Below, one piece after another: positions 9,026 through 16,939 of a stretch of 64,000 nt of DNA. Numbering within the stretch: the stretch's first letter is position 1; each line of letters starts with the position of its first letter. The position numbers and the translations under genes were made by a program. Below the pieces are notes generated by a model. That model saw only the letters and a list, made by a program, of their open reading frames with translations. It was not told the DNA's origin and did no database searches. Origin of the DNA: Candidatus Acidiferrum typicum (lineage in GTDB: Bacteria > Acidobacteriota > Terriglobia > Acidiferrales > UBA7541); the NCBI GenBank assembly GCA_025463055.1, contig JAOAPV010000064.1, positions 1-64,000 on the forward strand. Reading direction: 5' to 3'.

Positions 9026-9618
9026 CAGTGGAAACCTAGCTCGTCAAGCTGCCGGCGCAAGCGATCGATGCATTTTTGCCTGGTGAATCCGATGGAGCCC
9101 ACAGCGAGGCCCAGTTCCTTGGCTACTTGCGCATACGGGCGCGCCGGCGTCTCAAAAAAAAGCAACTCCACTAATCTGCGGCACTGCGGCGACAGCACGC
9201 CCATCGCTTCCCGCAGCATCTGCTCTTCCTGGGTCTGCTGCAGGACGGTCTCGGCAATCGGCGGCGTCTCCGGTTCGGGCAAATCCGGTTCGCCGTCGCG
9301 GCTGACTACGCGCTGTTGCTGCCGCTTCCATCGGTAGCATTCATGATGCGCCACTTGCATCAGCCACTTCGGCAGGGCCCGCGGCTCGCGTAAATCCGGC
9401 AAGCGCACCAGCAGTTCCGCGCAGGTCACCTGAAACACGTCCGCCGCTTCGTGCGGAGGCAGACCGTACTTTACGGGGATCGAATAGATCAGCGCTTTGT
9501 ACTTGTCGATCAGCAGCGACCAAGCCTGCTCATTCCCGCGCAGGCATTCCTTGACGAGTCGTGTGTCGTCCCATGCCGGGGCCGTTCGCTTCTCTGCTGC
9601 CGCGCGCACCGGGCTCAT
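9025..9618 (-). CDS. ECF-type RNA polymerase sigma factor
   Basis: 197 residues. Region 2 spans about residues 30-100 (YKALIYSIPVKYGL..ADVFQVTCAELL) and region 4 about 135-190 (YAQVAKELGLAVGSIGFTRQKCIDRLRRQL). The region 4 helix-turn-helix and the RxxCIDRLRR ending are typical of ECF sigma factors. The ATG overlaps the stop of the peptide-binding-protein gene by ATGA, and its own stop overlaps the TPR-CHAT start. It is therefore physically tied to both the transporter and the protease. Its targets cannot be read from the sequence. A linked zinc-finger protein two genes downstream is the natural anti-sigma candidate. Confidence 0.9.
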   Translation of the reverse strand: MSPVRAAAEKRTAPAWDDTRLVKECLRGNEQAWSLLIDKYKALIYSIPVKYGLPPHEAADVFQVTCAELLVRLPDLREPRALPKWLMQVAHHECYRWKRQQQRVVSRDGEPDLPEPETPPIAETVLQQTQEEQMLREAMGVLSPQCRRLVELLFFETPARPYAQVAKELGLAVGSIGFTRQKCIDRLRRQLDELGFH

Positions 9619-11429
9619 CGCCGCGCATTCTCCGCCCCGTTACGCTGATACAACTGCTCCACATTCCACAGAACGTACGGCTCTAGCACCGCCGGATGAA
9701 AATTTCCGATGCCTTTTTTCGCGCCTACCAAAATATCCGGGCTGGCCAGGAAAATCATCGGATGATGCTCGACGAGGATTTCCTGTACGCGGTCATAGAG
9801 CTTCTTCCGCTCGACAGTATTCGTTGCCGTTAACTGTTGCTCCATTAGGCGGTCGATCTCCGCTTCCCAATTCGTCGCAGCGTGCTTTTGCGAAGGATTC
9901 CACAAATGCATGCCGCCGCTTGAGAGCCACACGTTCAGATCCGAATTCGGGTCGGCGTCGAAGCTGGCAATTCCCAGCACACACGTATCATATTCCTTCG
10001 TCTGTGTGACGCGGTCGATCAGCGAGCGCAGCTCCAGCGGCACCACTTGCACCCGCATGCCCACTTGCTTCAAATCGTCTTGAATTAGCGCCGCCATTTT
10101 TGCGCGGTCGGCATTGGACGAACTCGTGATGATCGAAAACTCTACTGGCTTGCCTTCCGCATCGACAAGCTTCGGTCCGCCGATCTCGTCATTCGTCAAT
10201 CGGAAACCCGCCCCAGCCAGCAGTTGCCGCGATTTATCCAGCGAGCGCCCCGGATATCGAATCGCCGCGTTCGCCCACCTTGGATTTCCAGGCGTGACCG
10301 GTCCCCATAGAGCAGCCCCGCGACCTTGATATACGAGCCGCACAATCGCTTCACGATCGATCGCCAGCGACACCGCCTGCCGAAAGTTCTCAGAGCGAAA
10401 CCAGCCCTGCTTGCGCACCATTTCCGCCGGCGCCTTTTCTCCCAGCTCATTCAAATTGAAAAACAAAAAGTTGTACTCCAGGCCCGGCCCGGCATCCGCC
10501 ATCGTGTAATCGCGCGCCTGCCGCGACAATACCGAAAAATTTTCCGCGCCTAACCGGCTGATCATGTCCGTCTCGCCGGACTGGAATCGCAAAACCTGCG
10601 CATCCGCGCTCGGCACGAACAAAAACACGATCTCATCTAAATACGGGAGCCGATTCCCTTGCTCGTCCGTTTTCCAGTAATACGGATTCCTCTCCAATAC
10701 GAGCCGTTGCCCCGCAACGTATTCCTTCAAGCGAAAGGGCCCGAGTCCCGCCCACTGATTCGCCGCCGTCCCCAATGCCCCGCTTTGTGCCAGCTTTCCT
10801 TCTTTGTACGTCGTTTCCAACAAATGCCGAGGTAGAATTGACCAACTGTCGAACATTCTCTCGCCCACTCCGTACGGCTTCGCTAATTGAAACACGACTG
10901 TCTGCGCATCTACTTTGCGGACCGTAATCGGCTTTCCGTCTATGATCAGCAAATCGCGCTGCGTCGCGTGCACCGCTTCATCCAGGTAAACGCGAAACGT
11001 AAACAACACATCTTCCATATCTACCGGGCGCCCGTCCGAAAACTTCAGTCCCTGCCGAAGCGTCAGCGTATATTGCAAGCCATCCGGGGAAATCTTCCAA
11101 GACTTCGCCAAGGCAGGCTCCGTCAGTTGCGTTGCGCGATTGATGTGCACCAGGTCGCCTTGCATCGTGCTGATAACCTCGCGCGAAGGCGTATCCGCCG
11201 CGGTCAGCGGATTTAGCGTCTTCGGCTCAGCTTTCAGCGCGATCACAATGCGCCCGCCGCGTCGACCACCCTCTCCCGCGACGCGCACTATTTCCTCTTT
11301 TTCACCCGCTGGGACGGAATGCTGCGGTGGAAACGATTTCGCGCGACCGACGAAAAGACTGCAACCCAAAATCGCAACGAGGGCGACAACCGCGCCCATC
11401 TGCGCCGATTTGGCTCTTAGCTCGCTCAC
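9615..11429 (-). CDS. peptide ABC transporter substrate-binding protein (SBP_bac_5 type)
   Basis: 604 residues from a GTG start. The N-terminal hydrophobic stretch ends in AILGCS, an acceptable lipobox, so it may be a lipoprotein. The body is a typical OppA/DppA family 5 binding protein: LKAEPKTLNPLTAADT, AKSWKISPDGLQYTLTLRQGLKFSDG, and FRQAVSLAIDREAI. It captures peptides or related solutes for the permeases encoded just upstream. The GTG is 1 nt after the stop of the second permease gene, and its stop overlaps the sigma factor start by 4 nt. Confidence 0.92.
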   Translation of the reverse strand: MSELRAKSAQMGAVVALVAILGCSLFVGRAKSFPPQHSVPAGEKEEIVRVAGEGGRRGGRIVIALKAEPKTLNPLTAADTPSREVISTMQGDLVHINRATQLTEPALAKSWKISPDGLQYTLTLRQGLKFSDGRPVDMEDVLFTFRVYLDEAVHATQRDLLIIDGKPITVRKVDAQTVVFQLAKPYGVGERMFDSWSILPRHLLETTYKEGKLAQSGALGTAANQWAGLGPFRLKEYVAGQRLVLERNPYYWKTDEQGNRLPYLDEIVFLFVPSADAQVLRFQSGETDMISRLGAENFSVLSRQARDYTMADAGPGLEYNFLFFNLNELGEKAPAEMVRKQGWFRSENFRQAVSLAIDREAIVRLVYQGRGAALWGPVTPGNPRWANAAIRYPGRSLDKSRQLLAGAGFRLTNDEIGGPKLVDAEGKPVEFSIITSSSNADRAKMAALIQDDLKQVGMRVQVVPLELRSLIDRVTQTKEYDTCVLGIASFDADPNSDLNVWLSSGGMHLWNPSQKHAATNWEAEIDRLMEQQLTATNTVERKKLYDRVQEILVEHHPMIFLASPDILVGAKKGIGNFHPAVLEPYVLWNVEQLYQRNGAENARR

Positions 11430-11430
11430 G

Positions 11431-12477
11431 TCAGACTCCGGCAGATGCTACCTCTATCTTCGTCGCCCTGCTGCTCCCCTGCAATAAACTCGCGAGCACC
11501 AGGTATCCGAGAAAGAACGGCACCATTGCCAGTGCCGGCAAATACATCCACCAATACGAGACCAGCACGTTGTAATGCTGCAAGCTGGCCAACAGATTCC
11601 CCCAACTCGGCAACGGCTCGGGCACGCCCAGCCCCAAAAACGACAACGTCATCTCCGCGAGCACAAACTGCGGAACCAGAACCGCCGCTTGCGTCAGCAC
11701 TACGTTCGCCGTCTCCGGCAAAATATGGCGCCGCAACAAATAGCCACCCGTCGCGCCGAATCCCCGCGCTGCCCGCACAAAGTTGCGTTCCTTCGCGCTG
11801 AGCACAATCCCGCGTACCATTCGCGCCGGACGCGCCCATCCCACCGCTCCGATCACTACGACCACCAACAAAAATGCCTTCACCGGAGGAACCGCCAGCG
11901 GCAGAAACGCGCGCATCGCAAACAGCAAGTAGATCCATGGCAAAGCAAGAAACAGCTCCGCCACTCTCATCAATACTTCGTCTTTCCATCCGCCCCAAAA
12001 CCCCGCGGCCGCCCCGATGCACAATCCGATCGACAACGTCAGTCCCGCGCCAATCAACCCTGCAAGCAACGAGACCTGTCCGCCAAATAAAATGCGCGAC
12101 AGCAAGTCGCGGCCATATCCATCCGTGCCTAGCAAATACACCGGCACATCTGCGCCGAAGAGATGCAAGCGCAGCGGCAGTACTCCAAGCACGCGATACG
12201 GCGCGCCGCTCACAAAGAATCTCACGGGAATTACCCGAGCTCTGTTCTCTTCGTATTCATCAAAGCTGCCCGTTTGCGACTCCTGCGCGTAAGCAAACGG
12301 CCGCAAATGTATTCCGCGGTGCGCATCCAAAAAGTGTAGCCACATCGGTGGCGCGTAGGGATGCTCGCGATCCTGCGTAGCAGGGTCATACGGCGCAAAA
12401 AATCCCGCGCACGCCACGCCCAGATGAAGCGCCCCAAGTACGAGCACGCAAATGATCAATCTCGAGCGCGTGCTCAT
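11431..12477 (-). CDS. peptide ABC transporter permease (DppC/OppC type)
   Basis: 348 residues with about six membrane helices. The conserved cytoplasmic coupling loop ERNFVRAARGFGATGGYLLRRHILPE is clear, as is the LLGTDGYGRDLLSRILFG segment near the start of the permease domain that marks the OppC branch. A first TM segment is followed by a roughly 100-residue periplasmic insertion before the second. Start overlaps the stop of the other permease gene by 4 nt. Confidence 0.92.
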   Translation of the reverse strand: MSTRSRLIICVLVLGALHLGVACAGFFAPYDPATQDREHPYAPPMWLHFLDAHRGIHLRPFAYAQESQTGSFDEYEENRARVIPVRFFVSGAPYRVLGVLPLRLHLFGADVPVYLLGTDGYGRDLLSRILFGGQVSLLAGLIGAGLTLSIGLCIGAAAGFWGGWKDEVLMRVAELFLALPWIYLLFAMRAFLPLAVPPVKAFLLVVVVIGAVGWARPARMVRGIVLSAKERNFVRAARGFGATGGYLLRRHILPETANVVLTQAAVLVPQFVLAEMTLSFLGLGVPEPLPSWGNLLASLQHYNVLVSYWWMYLPALAMVPFFLGYLVLASLLQGSSRATKIEVASAGV

Positions 12478-13451
12478 CGCTCCGCCGCCTCTGCCCGAAT
12501 GCGCGGGTCCGCCCAGTACAAGAGCAAGTCTGCCGCGAAATTTCCCGCCACCAGAAATAGCGTGGACAGCAGAACGCCCCCAATCACCACATACAAGTCC
12601 CGCGCCAGAATCCCCTCGAGCAGAAACGGACCGAGCCCCGGCCAGCTCATCACGACTTCCGCCAGCAGCGACCCGCTCAGTAGCGCGCCGAGACTAAATC
12701 CGAATAGAGCAATCAGCGGATGCGCCGCCGCTGGCAGCGCGTATCGATACAGCAATCGCCGCCGCGAAATTCCATGCCCCTCCGCCGCTCGCAAAAACGA
12801 TGCTTCCAGCGCCTCCGCCACCGCCGCGCGCACGTGCCGCAGCAAAACCGGCAAGGCCGACGCGACGAGAACGGTCACCGGCAACACCAAGTGCAAAACA
12901 AGATCTCGAATTTTTTGCCCCGCGGAAAATCCGTCGAATCCCACCGACACCATTCCGCCCGTCGGCAGCCACCCGCTTCGCACCGCCAGTACCAATAGCC
13001 CCAGTGCCAGCGCCAAGTCCGGCACAATCAACAACACCGCCGTCGCCCAGCTCAAAGCCACGTCCGCTGGCCGTCCACGCTTCTCCGCGCTCCACACGCC
13101 CAGCGGCAGCGCCAGCATCCACACCAGCACGGTCGCCGTCCCGGTAAGTAGCAGCGTGTTTCGCGCGCGCGTCCAAAGCATAGGCGCTACCGGCGTGTTA
13201 TACGCGAACGAAAATCCCAAATCTCCATGCAGCAGCGCGACGGCCCAGCGTGCGTAACGCACCGCCATCGGCCGGTCCACCTGATAATCCGCGCGCAACG
13301 CGCTCAACCGTTCCGCCGAAATCTGCGGATTCAAGCGCATCTCGTCGAAATAATTGCCCGGAGCCAGCGTGCTGAACGCAAACGCCAACACGGAAACGCC
13401 AAGCAGCAGAAACGCCGCATGCCCCAGCCTTCGCAGTAGAAAACGCATCAT
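12474..13451 (-). CDS. peptide ABC transporter permease (DppB/OppB type)
   Basis: 325 residues, six predicted membrane segments. The opening MMRFLLRRLGHAAFLLLGVSVLAFAFSTLAPGNYFDEM and the coupling loop EALEASFLRAAEGHGISRRRLLYRYALPAA are those of OppB/DppB permeases. It overlaps the preceding ATPase gene and the following permease gene by 4 nt each. It forms the channel together with the OppC-type partner. Confidence 0.92.
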   Translation of the reverse strand: MMRFLLRRLGHAAFLLLGVSVLAFAFSTLAPGNYFDEMRLNPQISAERLSALRADYQVDRPMAVRYARWAVALLHGDLGFSFAYNTPVAPMLWTRARNTLLLTGTATVLVWMLALPLGVWSAEKRGRPADVALSWATAVLLIVPDLALALGLLVLAVRSGWLPTGGMVSVGFDGFSAGQKIRDLVLHLVLPVTVLVASALPVLLRHVRAAVAEALEASFLRAAEGHGISRRRLLYRYALPAAAHPLIALFGFSLGALLSGSLLAEVVMSWPGLGPFLLEGILARDLYVVIGGVLLSTLFLVAGNFAADLLLYWADPRIRAEAAER

Positions 13452-14254
13452 CGCTCGCGCACCGCTTCTGTTTCGCGATCAACGAGACTCGCACCCAGCA
13501 AGTTCTGCGTTTCAGCGCATCGCGCGCCGCGCAAAATCGTCTCCACCGCGCCTTGCTCAACGATTTTTCCGCGACTCATCACCGCAATCTCATCCGCCAA
13601 GTGCGCCGCCATTCTCAAATCGTGCGTGATGAAAAGGTACGCCAGCCCAAGTGCCCGCTGCAGTTCCACAAGCAAATTCGCGATTTGCCCCTGAATCGAA
13701 CAATCCAGGGCCGACAACACCTCATCCAGAATGAGCAGCTTCGGTTCCAGAATCAGCGCCCGCGCGATAGCCACGCGTTGCCGCTGCCCACCGCTTAACT
13801 CCGCTGGTCTTCGCTCCAAGTACTCCGCGCCAAGCCCCACGCGTTCCAACCCCTGCGCAGCGCGCTCCCTGCGCTCGCGATTCGCAACTCGCCCCTTCAC
13901 TAGCAACGGCTCCGCGACAATCTCTCCCACGGTCCATCGAGGGTTCAGCGAAGTCGCCGGATCCTGAAAGACGATCTGCAGTTTTGGCCGCACTGCGCGT
14001 GATTCCCTCTCCGAAAGTGCAGCCACATCGCGCCCATCAAACCAAATCTGCCCCGATGTCACCGGCTCCAAACAAGCCAGGCACAGCGCAACGCTGCTCT
14101 TCCCCGAGCCCGACTCGCCCACCAGCGCCAGCGTGCTCCCCGGCAAAATCGAAAACGAAACCGAGTCGACGGCCGTAAACGCGGCCGCGCGCCTGCCAAG
14201 TTCGCGGCTGGCATACCTCTTAACCAGGTTTTCGACTCGAATCACCGGCTCCAT
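13448..14254 (-). CDS. peptide ABC transporter ATP-binding protein (OppF/DppF type)
   Basis: 268 residues. Walker A GESGSGKSS, signature LSGGQRQRVAIARAL, Walker B LLILDEVLSALD and the switch His in FITHDLRMAAH are all present. It has a short C-terminus without the CxxR/P-rich Opp extension. It provides ATP hydrolysis for the permease pair. It starts 15 nt after the other ATPase gene and overlaps the OppB-type gene by 4 nt. Confidence 0.92.
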   Translation of the reverse strand: MEPVIRVENLVKRYASRELGRRAAAFTAVDSVSFSILPGSTLALVGESGSGKSSVALCLACLEPVTSGQIWFDGRDVAALSERESRAVRPKLQIVFQDPATSLNPRWTVGEIVAEPLLVKGRVANRERRERAAQGLERVGLGAEYLERRPAELSGGQRQRVAIARALILEPKLLILDEVLSALDCSIQGQIANLLVELQRALGLAYLFITHDLRMAAHLADEIAVMSRGKIVEQGAVETILRGARCAETQNLLGASLVDRETEAVRER

Positions 14255-14269
14255 ATCGGTATCCGCGCC

Positions 14270-15253
14270 TCACGCGGAGAACTTCAAGCACGAAACCTCA
14301 TGGTCGGCGCCCACCATCGCCGCCGCCGGCTCGCGAGCTGGGCACATCTCCATCCGCTCTTCGCAGCGCGGCTCAAACACACACCCCTGCGAAAGTACTG
14401 CGAGGCTCGGCGGTGCTCCCGCAACCACCGGCAGAGGCAACTTTCGTCTTCCAGCGCTCGCGTACTCGACCTGCGGAACACATTTCAGCAGCGCCTGCGT
14501 GTACGGATGCCGCGGTGAGAACAGCACCTCACGCGTCGGACCCACCTCCGCAACCTTTCCCGCATACAGCACCAGCACTCGATCAGCGAATCCAGCAAGA
14601 AGCGCCGGATTATGCGTGATGAAAATGAACGCAATTCCCAGCGCGTCTCGCAGCGATCGAAACAGCGCCAGAATCTCGCGCTGCGTCGTCGAATCCAGCG
14701 AAGCAGTCGGCTCGTCCGCAACCACCAGCGCCGGTTCGCAAGCAATCGCCTGCGCAATCAGTACGCGCTGCTGCTGCCCTCCGCTCAGCTCATGCGGATA
14801 CGAAGAAAAAATCCGCTCGACATCGCCGGTGAAAACCTTCGCCAGGATCTCCCGCACACGCTCGCCGCGCTCTCGTTTGCTGCGCATCCCATGCGCCCGC
14901 AACACTTCTCCAATCTGTTCCCCCACCCGAATCGTCGGATGCAGCGCCAACGACGGCTCCTGAAAAACAATCGATACCCCGCTCCCCCGCACGCGCCGCA
15001 GCCCCACTGCATCCATTCGAACGACATCGGCCCCTTCCAGCAAAATCTCTCCCCCGGTAATCCGCCCATTCGCAGGCAGAAGCCGCAAGAGCGCCGCCGC
15101 CAGCGTGCTCTTCCCCGACCCCGACTCCCCCAGCACCGCCAAAATCTCTCCCGCGTCCACGCCCAAACTCACGCCACTCAGCGCGCGCCACACCCCGCCA
15201 CCCCGCCGCCCATACGCGACGCAAAGATCCCGCACCTCAAGAACGCGCCTCAA
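14270..15253 (-). CDS. peptide ABC transporter ATP-binding protein (OppD/DppD type)
   Basis: 327 residues. Walker A GESGSGKSTL, signature LSGGQQQRVLIAQAI, Walker B LVVADEPTASLD, switch His in FITHNPALLAG. The C-terminal oligopeptide-transporter extension with FEPRCEERMEMCPAREP carries the cysteine cluster typical of OppD. The start is a TTG at 15251-15253 with AAGGAAAA about 10 nt upstream; an in-frame GTG seven codons in is an alternative. It is the first gene of the transporter-sigma-CHAT run. Confidence 0.9.
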   Translation of the reverse strand: MRRVLEVRDLCVAYGRRGGGVWRALSGVSLGVDAGEILAVLGESGSGKSTLAAALLRLLPANGRITGGEILLEGADVVRMDAVGLRRVRGSGVSIVFQEPSLALHPTIRVGEQIGEVLRAHGMRSKRERGERVREILAKVFTGDVERIFSSYPHELSGGQQQRVLIAQAIACEPALVVADEPTASLDSTTQREILALFRSLRDALGIAFIFITHNPALLAGFADRVLVLYAGKVAEVGPTREVLFSPRHPYTQALLKCVPQVEYASAGRRKLPLPVVAGAPPSLAVLSQGCVFEPRCEERMEMCPAREPAAAMVGADHEVSCLKFSA

Positions 15254-15276
15254 ATCAATGTTTTCCTTTGTACCTG

Positions 15277-15343
15277 TTCATGTTGAGCCACCCTACCCAA
15301 GCCCACAAGCCAATCGTGTCTACACCGCACACGAACAGTAAGC
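15277..15343 (+). repeat. dispersed repeat, copy A (upstream of peptide transporter operon)
   Basis: A stretch beginning TTCATGTTGAGCCACC and containing ACAAGCCAATCGTG and ACACCGCACACGAACAG is clearly related to 16876..16939, with the motifs in the same order and only small gaps. It lies just upstream of the OppD-type gene. Function unknown; it could be a shared regulatory segment or a short mobile repeat. Confidence 0.6.
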
Positions 15344-15362
15344 ACACCCTACGCCACCCGGC

Positions 15363-15406
15363 CGCATGCACGCGACATTCCGTTCGCATGCACGCGACAC
15401 TCCGTT
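15363..15406 (+). repeat. two tandem 22-bp repeats upstream of the peptide transporter operon
   Basis: CGCATGCACGCGACATTCCG TT is followed directly by a second copy with a single T-to-C change. Each unit contains the palindrome GCATGC. They lie about 110-150 bp before the OppD-type start, where an operator would be expected, though they could also belong to the small minus-strand gene next to them. Confidence 0.7.
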
Positions 15407-15458
15407 ACTGTTCAGGATTTTCTACCCAGGATTTCTGGAGCCAACGATGGTAACTGGC

Positions 15459-15680
15459 CTACGCTCCGATGCGGAACCGATAGTGTTTTTTCCAGCGATA
15501 CACGTCGCCAGCTTTTTGAAATTCGTCCTGCTCAGCCAAAGCCATTTCAGCGAGCGTGTTTTCCACCTCGCGCGCGGAGTAAGGAGTGGGTTCCATTGAG
15601 CCATGCACCTGCTGTGCTGTGCCCTCTCCCATCGCTCTCAATCGAGATTTGACGGTTTCATATCGCGTACGGTCGTCCAT
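15459..15680 (-). CDS. small hypothetical protein, possibly winged-helix
   Basis: 73 residues from the ATG at 15680 (MDDRTRYETVKSRL); the track's longer start adds 11 residues without support. The pattern of helix (YETVKSRLRAMGEGTAQQVHGSM), helix (SAREVENTLAEMALAEQDEF) and a final basic strand (VYRWKKHYRFRIG) resembles a small winged-helix DNA-binding fold. No named family is recognised. It is transcribed in the same direction as the peptide transporter operon, about 205 bp ahead of it, so it could be a local regulator. Confidence 0.55.
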   Translation of the reverse strand: MDDRTRYETVKSRLRAMGEGTAQQVHGSMEPTPYSAREVENTLAEMALAEQDEFQKAGDVYRWKKHYRFRIGA

Positions 15681-15832
15681 CGTGTTCTCCCAGCCCGCCC
15701 CATGACTTTGCACCCTATCACAGTGCCATTAGAGCGCTGGATAAATAGGAGGGGACGTTGCGTAGGGCTCGAATCCTTTACCGCTCTCCTTCGGTAGCCA
15801 TTTTATTTCCGCGCTCAGATGCTTATCCACAG

Positions 15833-15895
15833 ACAGACAACTTCCCACAGCCCTCACTAGGCGAACGCCTGTATTCCGGCAGGTAAGTTGTCTGT
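15833..15895 (+). repeat. multi-stem inverted repeat (11-bp outer arms, two inner hairpins)
   Basis: Outer arms ACAGACAACTT (15833-15843) and AAGTTGTCTGT (15885-15895) are perfectly complementary. Inside are two further hairpins, AGGC-GAAC-GCCT (15859-15870) and CCTG..CAGG (15868-15883; they share bases, so they may be alternatives). A consensus DnaA-box-like TTATCCACA lies immediately upstream. The folded form would be a branched structure. Function unknown. Confidence 0.65.
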
Positions 15896-16092
15896 AGATC
15901 GTGAACAGGTTTTGTGAACGCGAGGCGTCGCGGCTCAGCGTGTCGTGACCATCGCGATTTTTGGACTAAAGGCTACAGGTGTCACGTTGACTGGTGGCGC
16001 AATAGAGCGGGCATTACCGAGGGTTCTCGACCTCGGCATTCGCTGCGTTCGCACCACGTATCAGGTAAGCTTCGGGTGGGCAGCACATCTAT

Positions 16093-16130
16093 ATTAGAGG
16101 GGCACAAGTGCATTAGAGGGGGACAGGTGC
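16093..16130 (+). repeat. two tandem 19-bp repeats
   Basis: ATTAGAGGGGCACAAGTGC is followed at once by ATTAGAGGGGGACAGGTGC, with two differences. The GGGGGACAGGTGC ending resembles terminal repeats of REP-type elements that I recall from related phyla, but that link is from memory. Confidence 0.6.
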
Positions 16131-16471
16131 CGTGCATGGTCGTGAGGAGGCAGGGCACCCGCCCATCAGCGAGGGTCGGCCTCGCCGTGTGAGAACCATG
16201 CTAAATGGTCATTCCACAGATCTGAATACAACAAAACTCCTACGTTGGATTACCTGGTGACTGTCCCGCGTTCGTTCACCATCTCTCGTGCATCTTTATC
16301 CTCTCGCAATCCAGGAGTTTTAAGTGCCCCGGCCTGTCCGTTCCCTCCCTAGGCGGTCGTTCACTAATTCCGCACAAAAAGCCGTTGATAGAACTTTAGT
16401 TCTATTTGCCGGGCCTCTCCGCGGTGCAATTCTCGCCTCTCTACTTAACTGCAATTTCTAGGGGGCACCAC

Positions 16472-16783
16472 ATGAGACTGACACAGTGCATGGGCGCTGC
16501 GGTTCTCTTATGCGCGGCGGCTGCGAGCACGCTCGGGCAAGAATCGCGAAAGGCGATTGCAAAGCCAACGCCGCGATACCCGGAAATCGCAAAGCAACTG
16601 AAATTAGTCGGCACTGTTAAAATCGAAGTCGTTATTGGGCCGGACGGCAAAGTCAAAAATACAAACGTTGTCGGCGGTCATCCTGTCTTGATCGATGCAA
16701 CGCTAGTTGCCTTGAAAGAATGGAAATACGAACCAGCGAAAAGCGAGACGACTGCAACCTTGACCTTCGACTTCCGCCCGTGA
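16472..16783 (+). CDS. small secreted TonB C-terminal domain protein
   Basis: 103 residues from the ATG at 16472, which has TAGGGGGCACC upstream; the track's earlier start adds 22 residues before an obvious signal peptide (MRLTQCMGAAVLLCAAAASTLGQ). The rest is a TonB C-terminal domain: PRYPEIAKQLKLVGTVKIEVVIGPDGKV and ALKEWKYEPA. There is no membrane anchor or proline-rich linker, so it is not a classical TonB. Lone periplasmic TonB-like domains are common in Acidobacteriota and may bind receptors or act independently. Confidence 0.8.
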   Translation: MRLTQCMGAAVLLCAAAASTLGQESRKAIAKPTPRYPEIAKQLKLVGTVKIEVVIGPDGKVKNTNVVGGHPVLIDATLVALKEWKYEPAKSETTATLTFDFRP

Positions 16784-16875
16784 ATCTGATGCGTTCCCGT
16801 TTCCAAACACGAACGAGTTCAACTGCTGCGGCCCCGCTGCGCAACAACACGCCTCAAACCAGTCCCCCATAACCA

Positions 16876-16939
16876 TTCATGTTGCGGCACCGCCACCCTC
16901 ACAAGCGATCGTGCCCACACCGCACAACGAAAGATAGGC
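16876..16939 (+). repeat. dispersed repeat, copy B (upstream of histidine kinase)
   Basis: Contains TTCATGTTGCGGCACC, ACAAGCGATCGTG and ACACCGCACAACGAAAG in the same order as copy A at 15277..15343. It lies about 90 bp before the histidine kinase start. Confidence 0.6.

Larger units (their letters stand above)
15714..16471. other. gene-free, repeat-rich intergenic stretch
   Basis: 758 bp without a convincing gene. It holds a consensus DnaA-box-like TTATCCACA (15823-15831), a multi-stem inverted repeat (15833-15895), a tandem 19-bp repeat (16093-16130) and a wide inverted repeat (16233-16321). The 92-residue ORF at 15914..16192 is rich in Arg and Gly, has no family resemblance and spans the repeats, so I do not call it a gene. 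The stretch looks like the remains of one or more short mobile or REP-type elements. Confidence 0.6.

Noticed and set aside
3150-15253. CRISPR array or Cas genes near the TPR-CHAT gene
   Set aside because: No regularly spaced repeats, Cas7-11-like or Cas1/2-like proteins occur in the window; the resemblance to type III-E is limited to the sigma arm.
15823-15831. TTATCCACA as part of a replication origin
   Set aside because: Only one consensus box is seen; no dnaA, dnaN or cluster of boxes and no AT-rich unwinding segment.
15914-16192. 92-residue plus-strand ORF in the repeat-rich intergenic stretch
   Set aside because: Arg/Gly-rich translation, no ribosome binding site, no family resemblance, and it runs across the tandem repeats.
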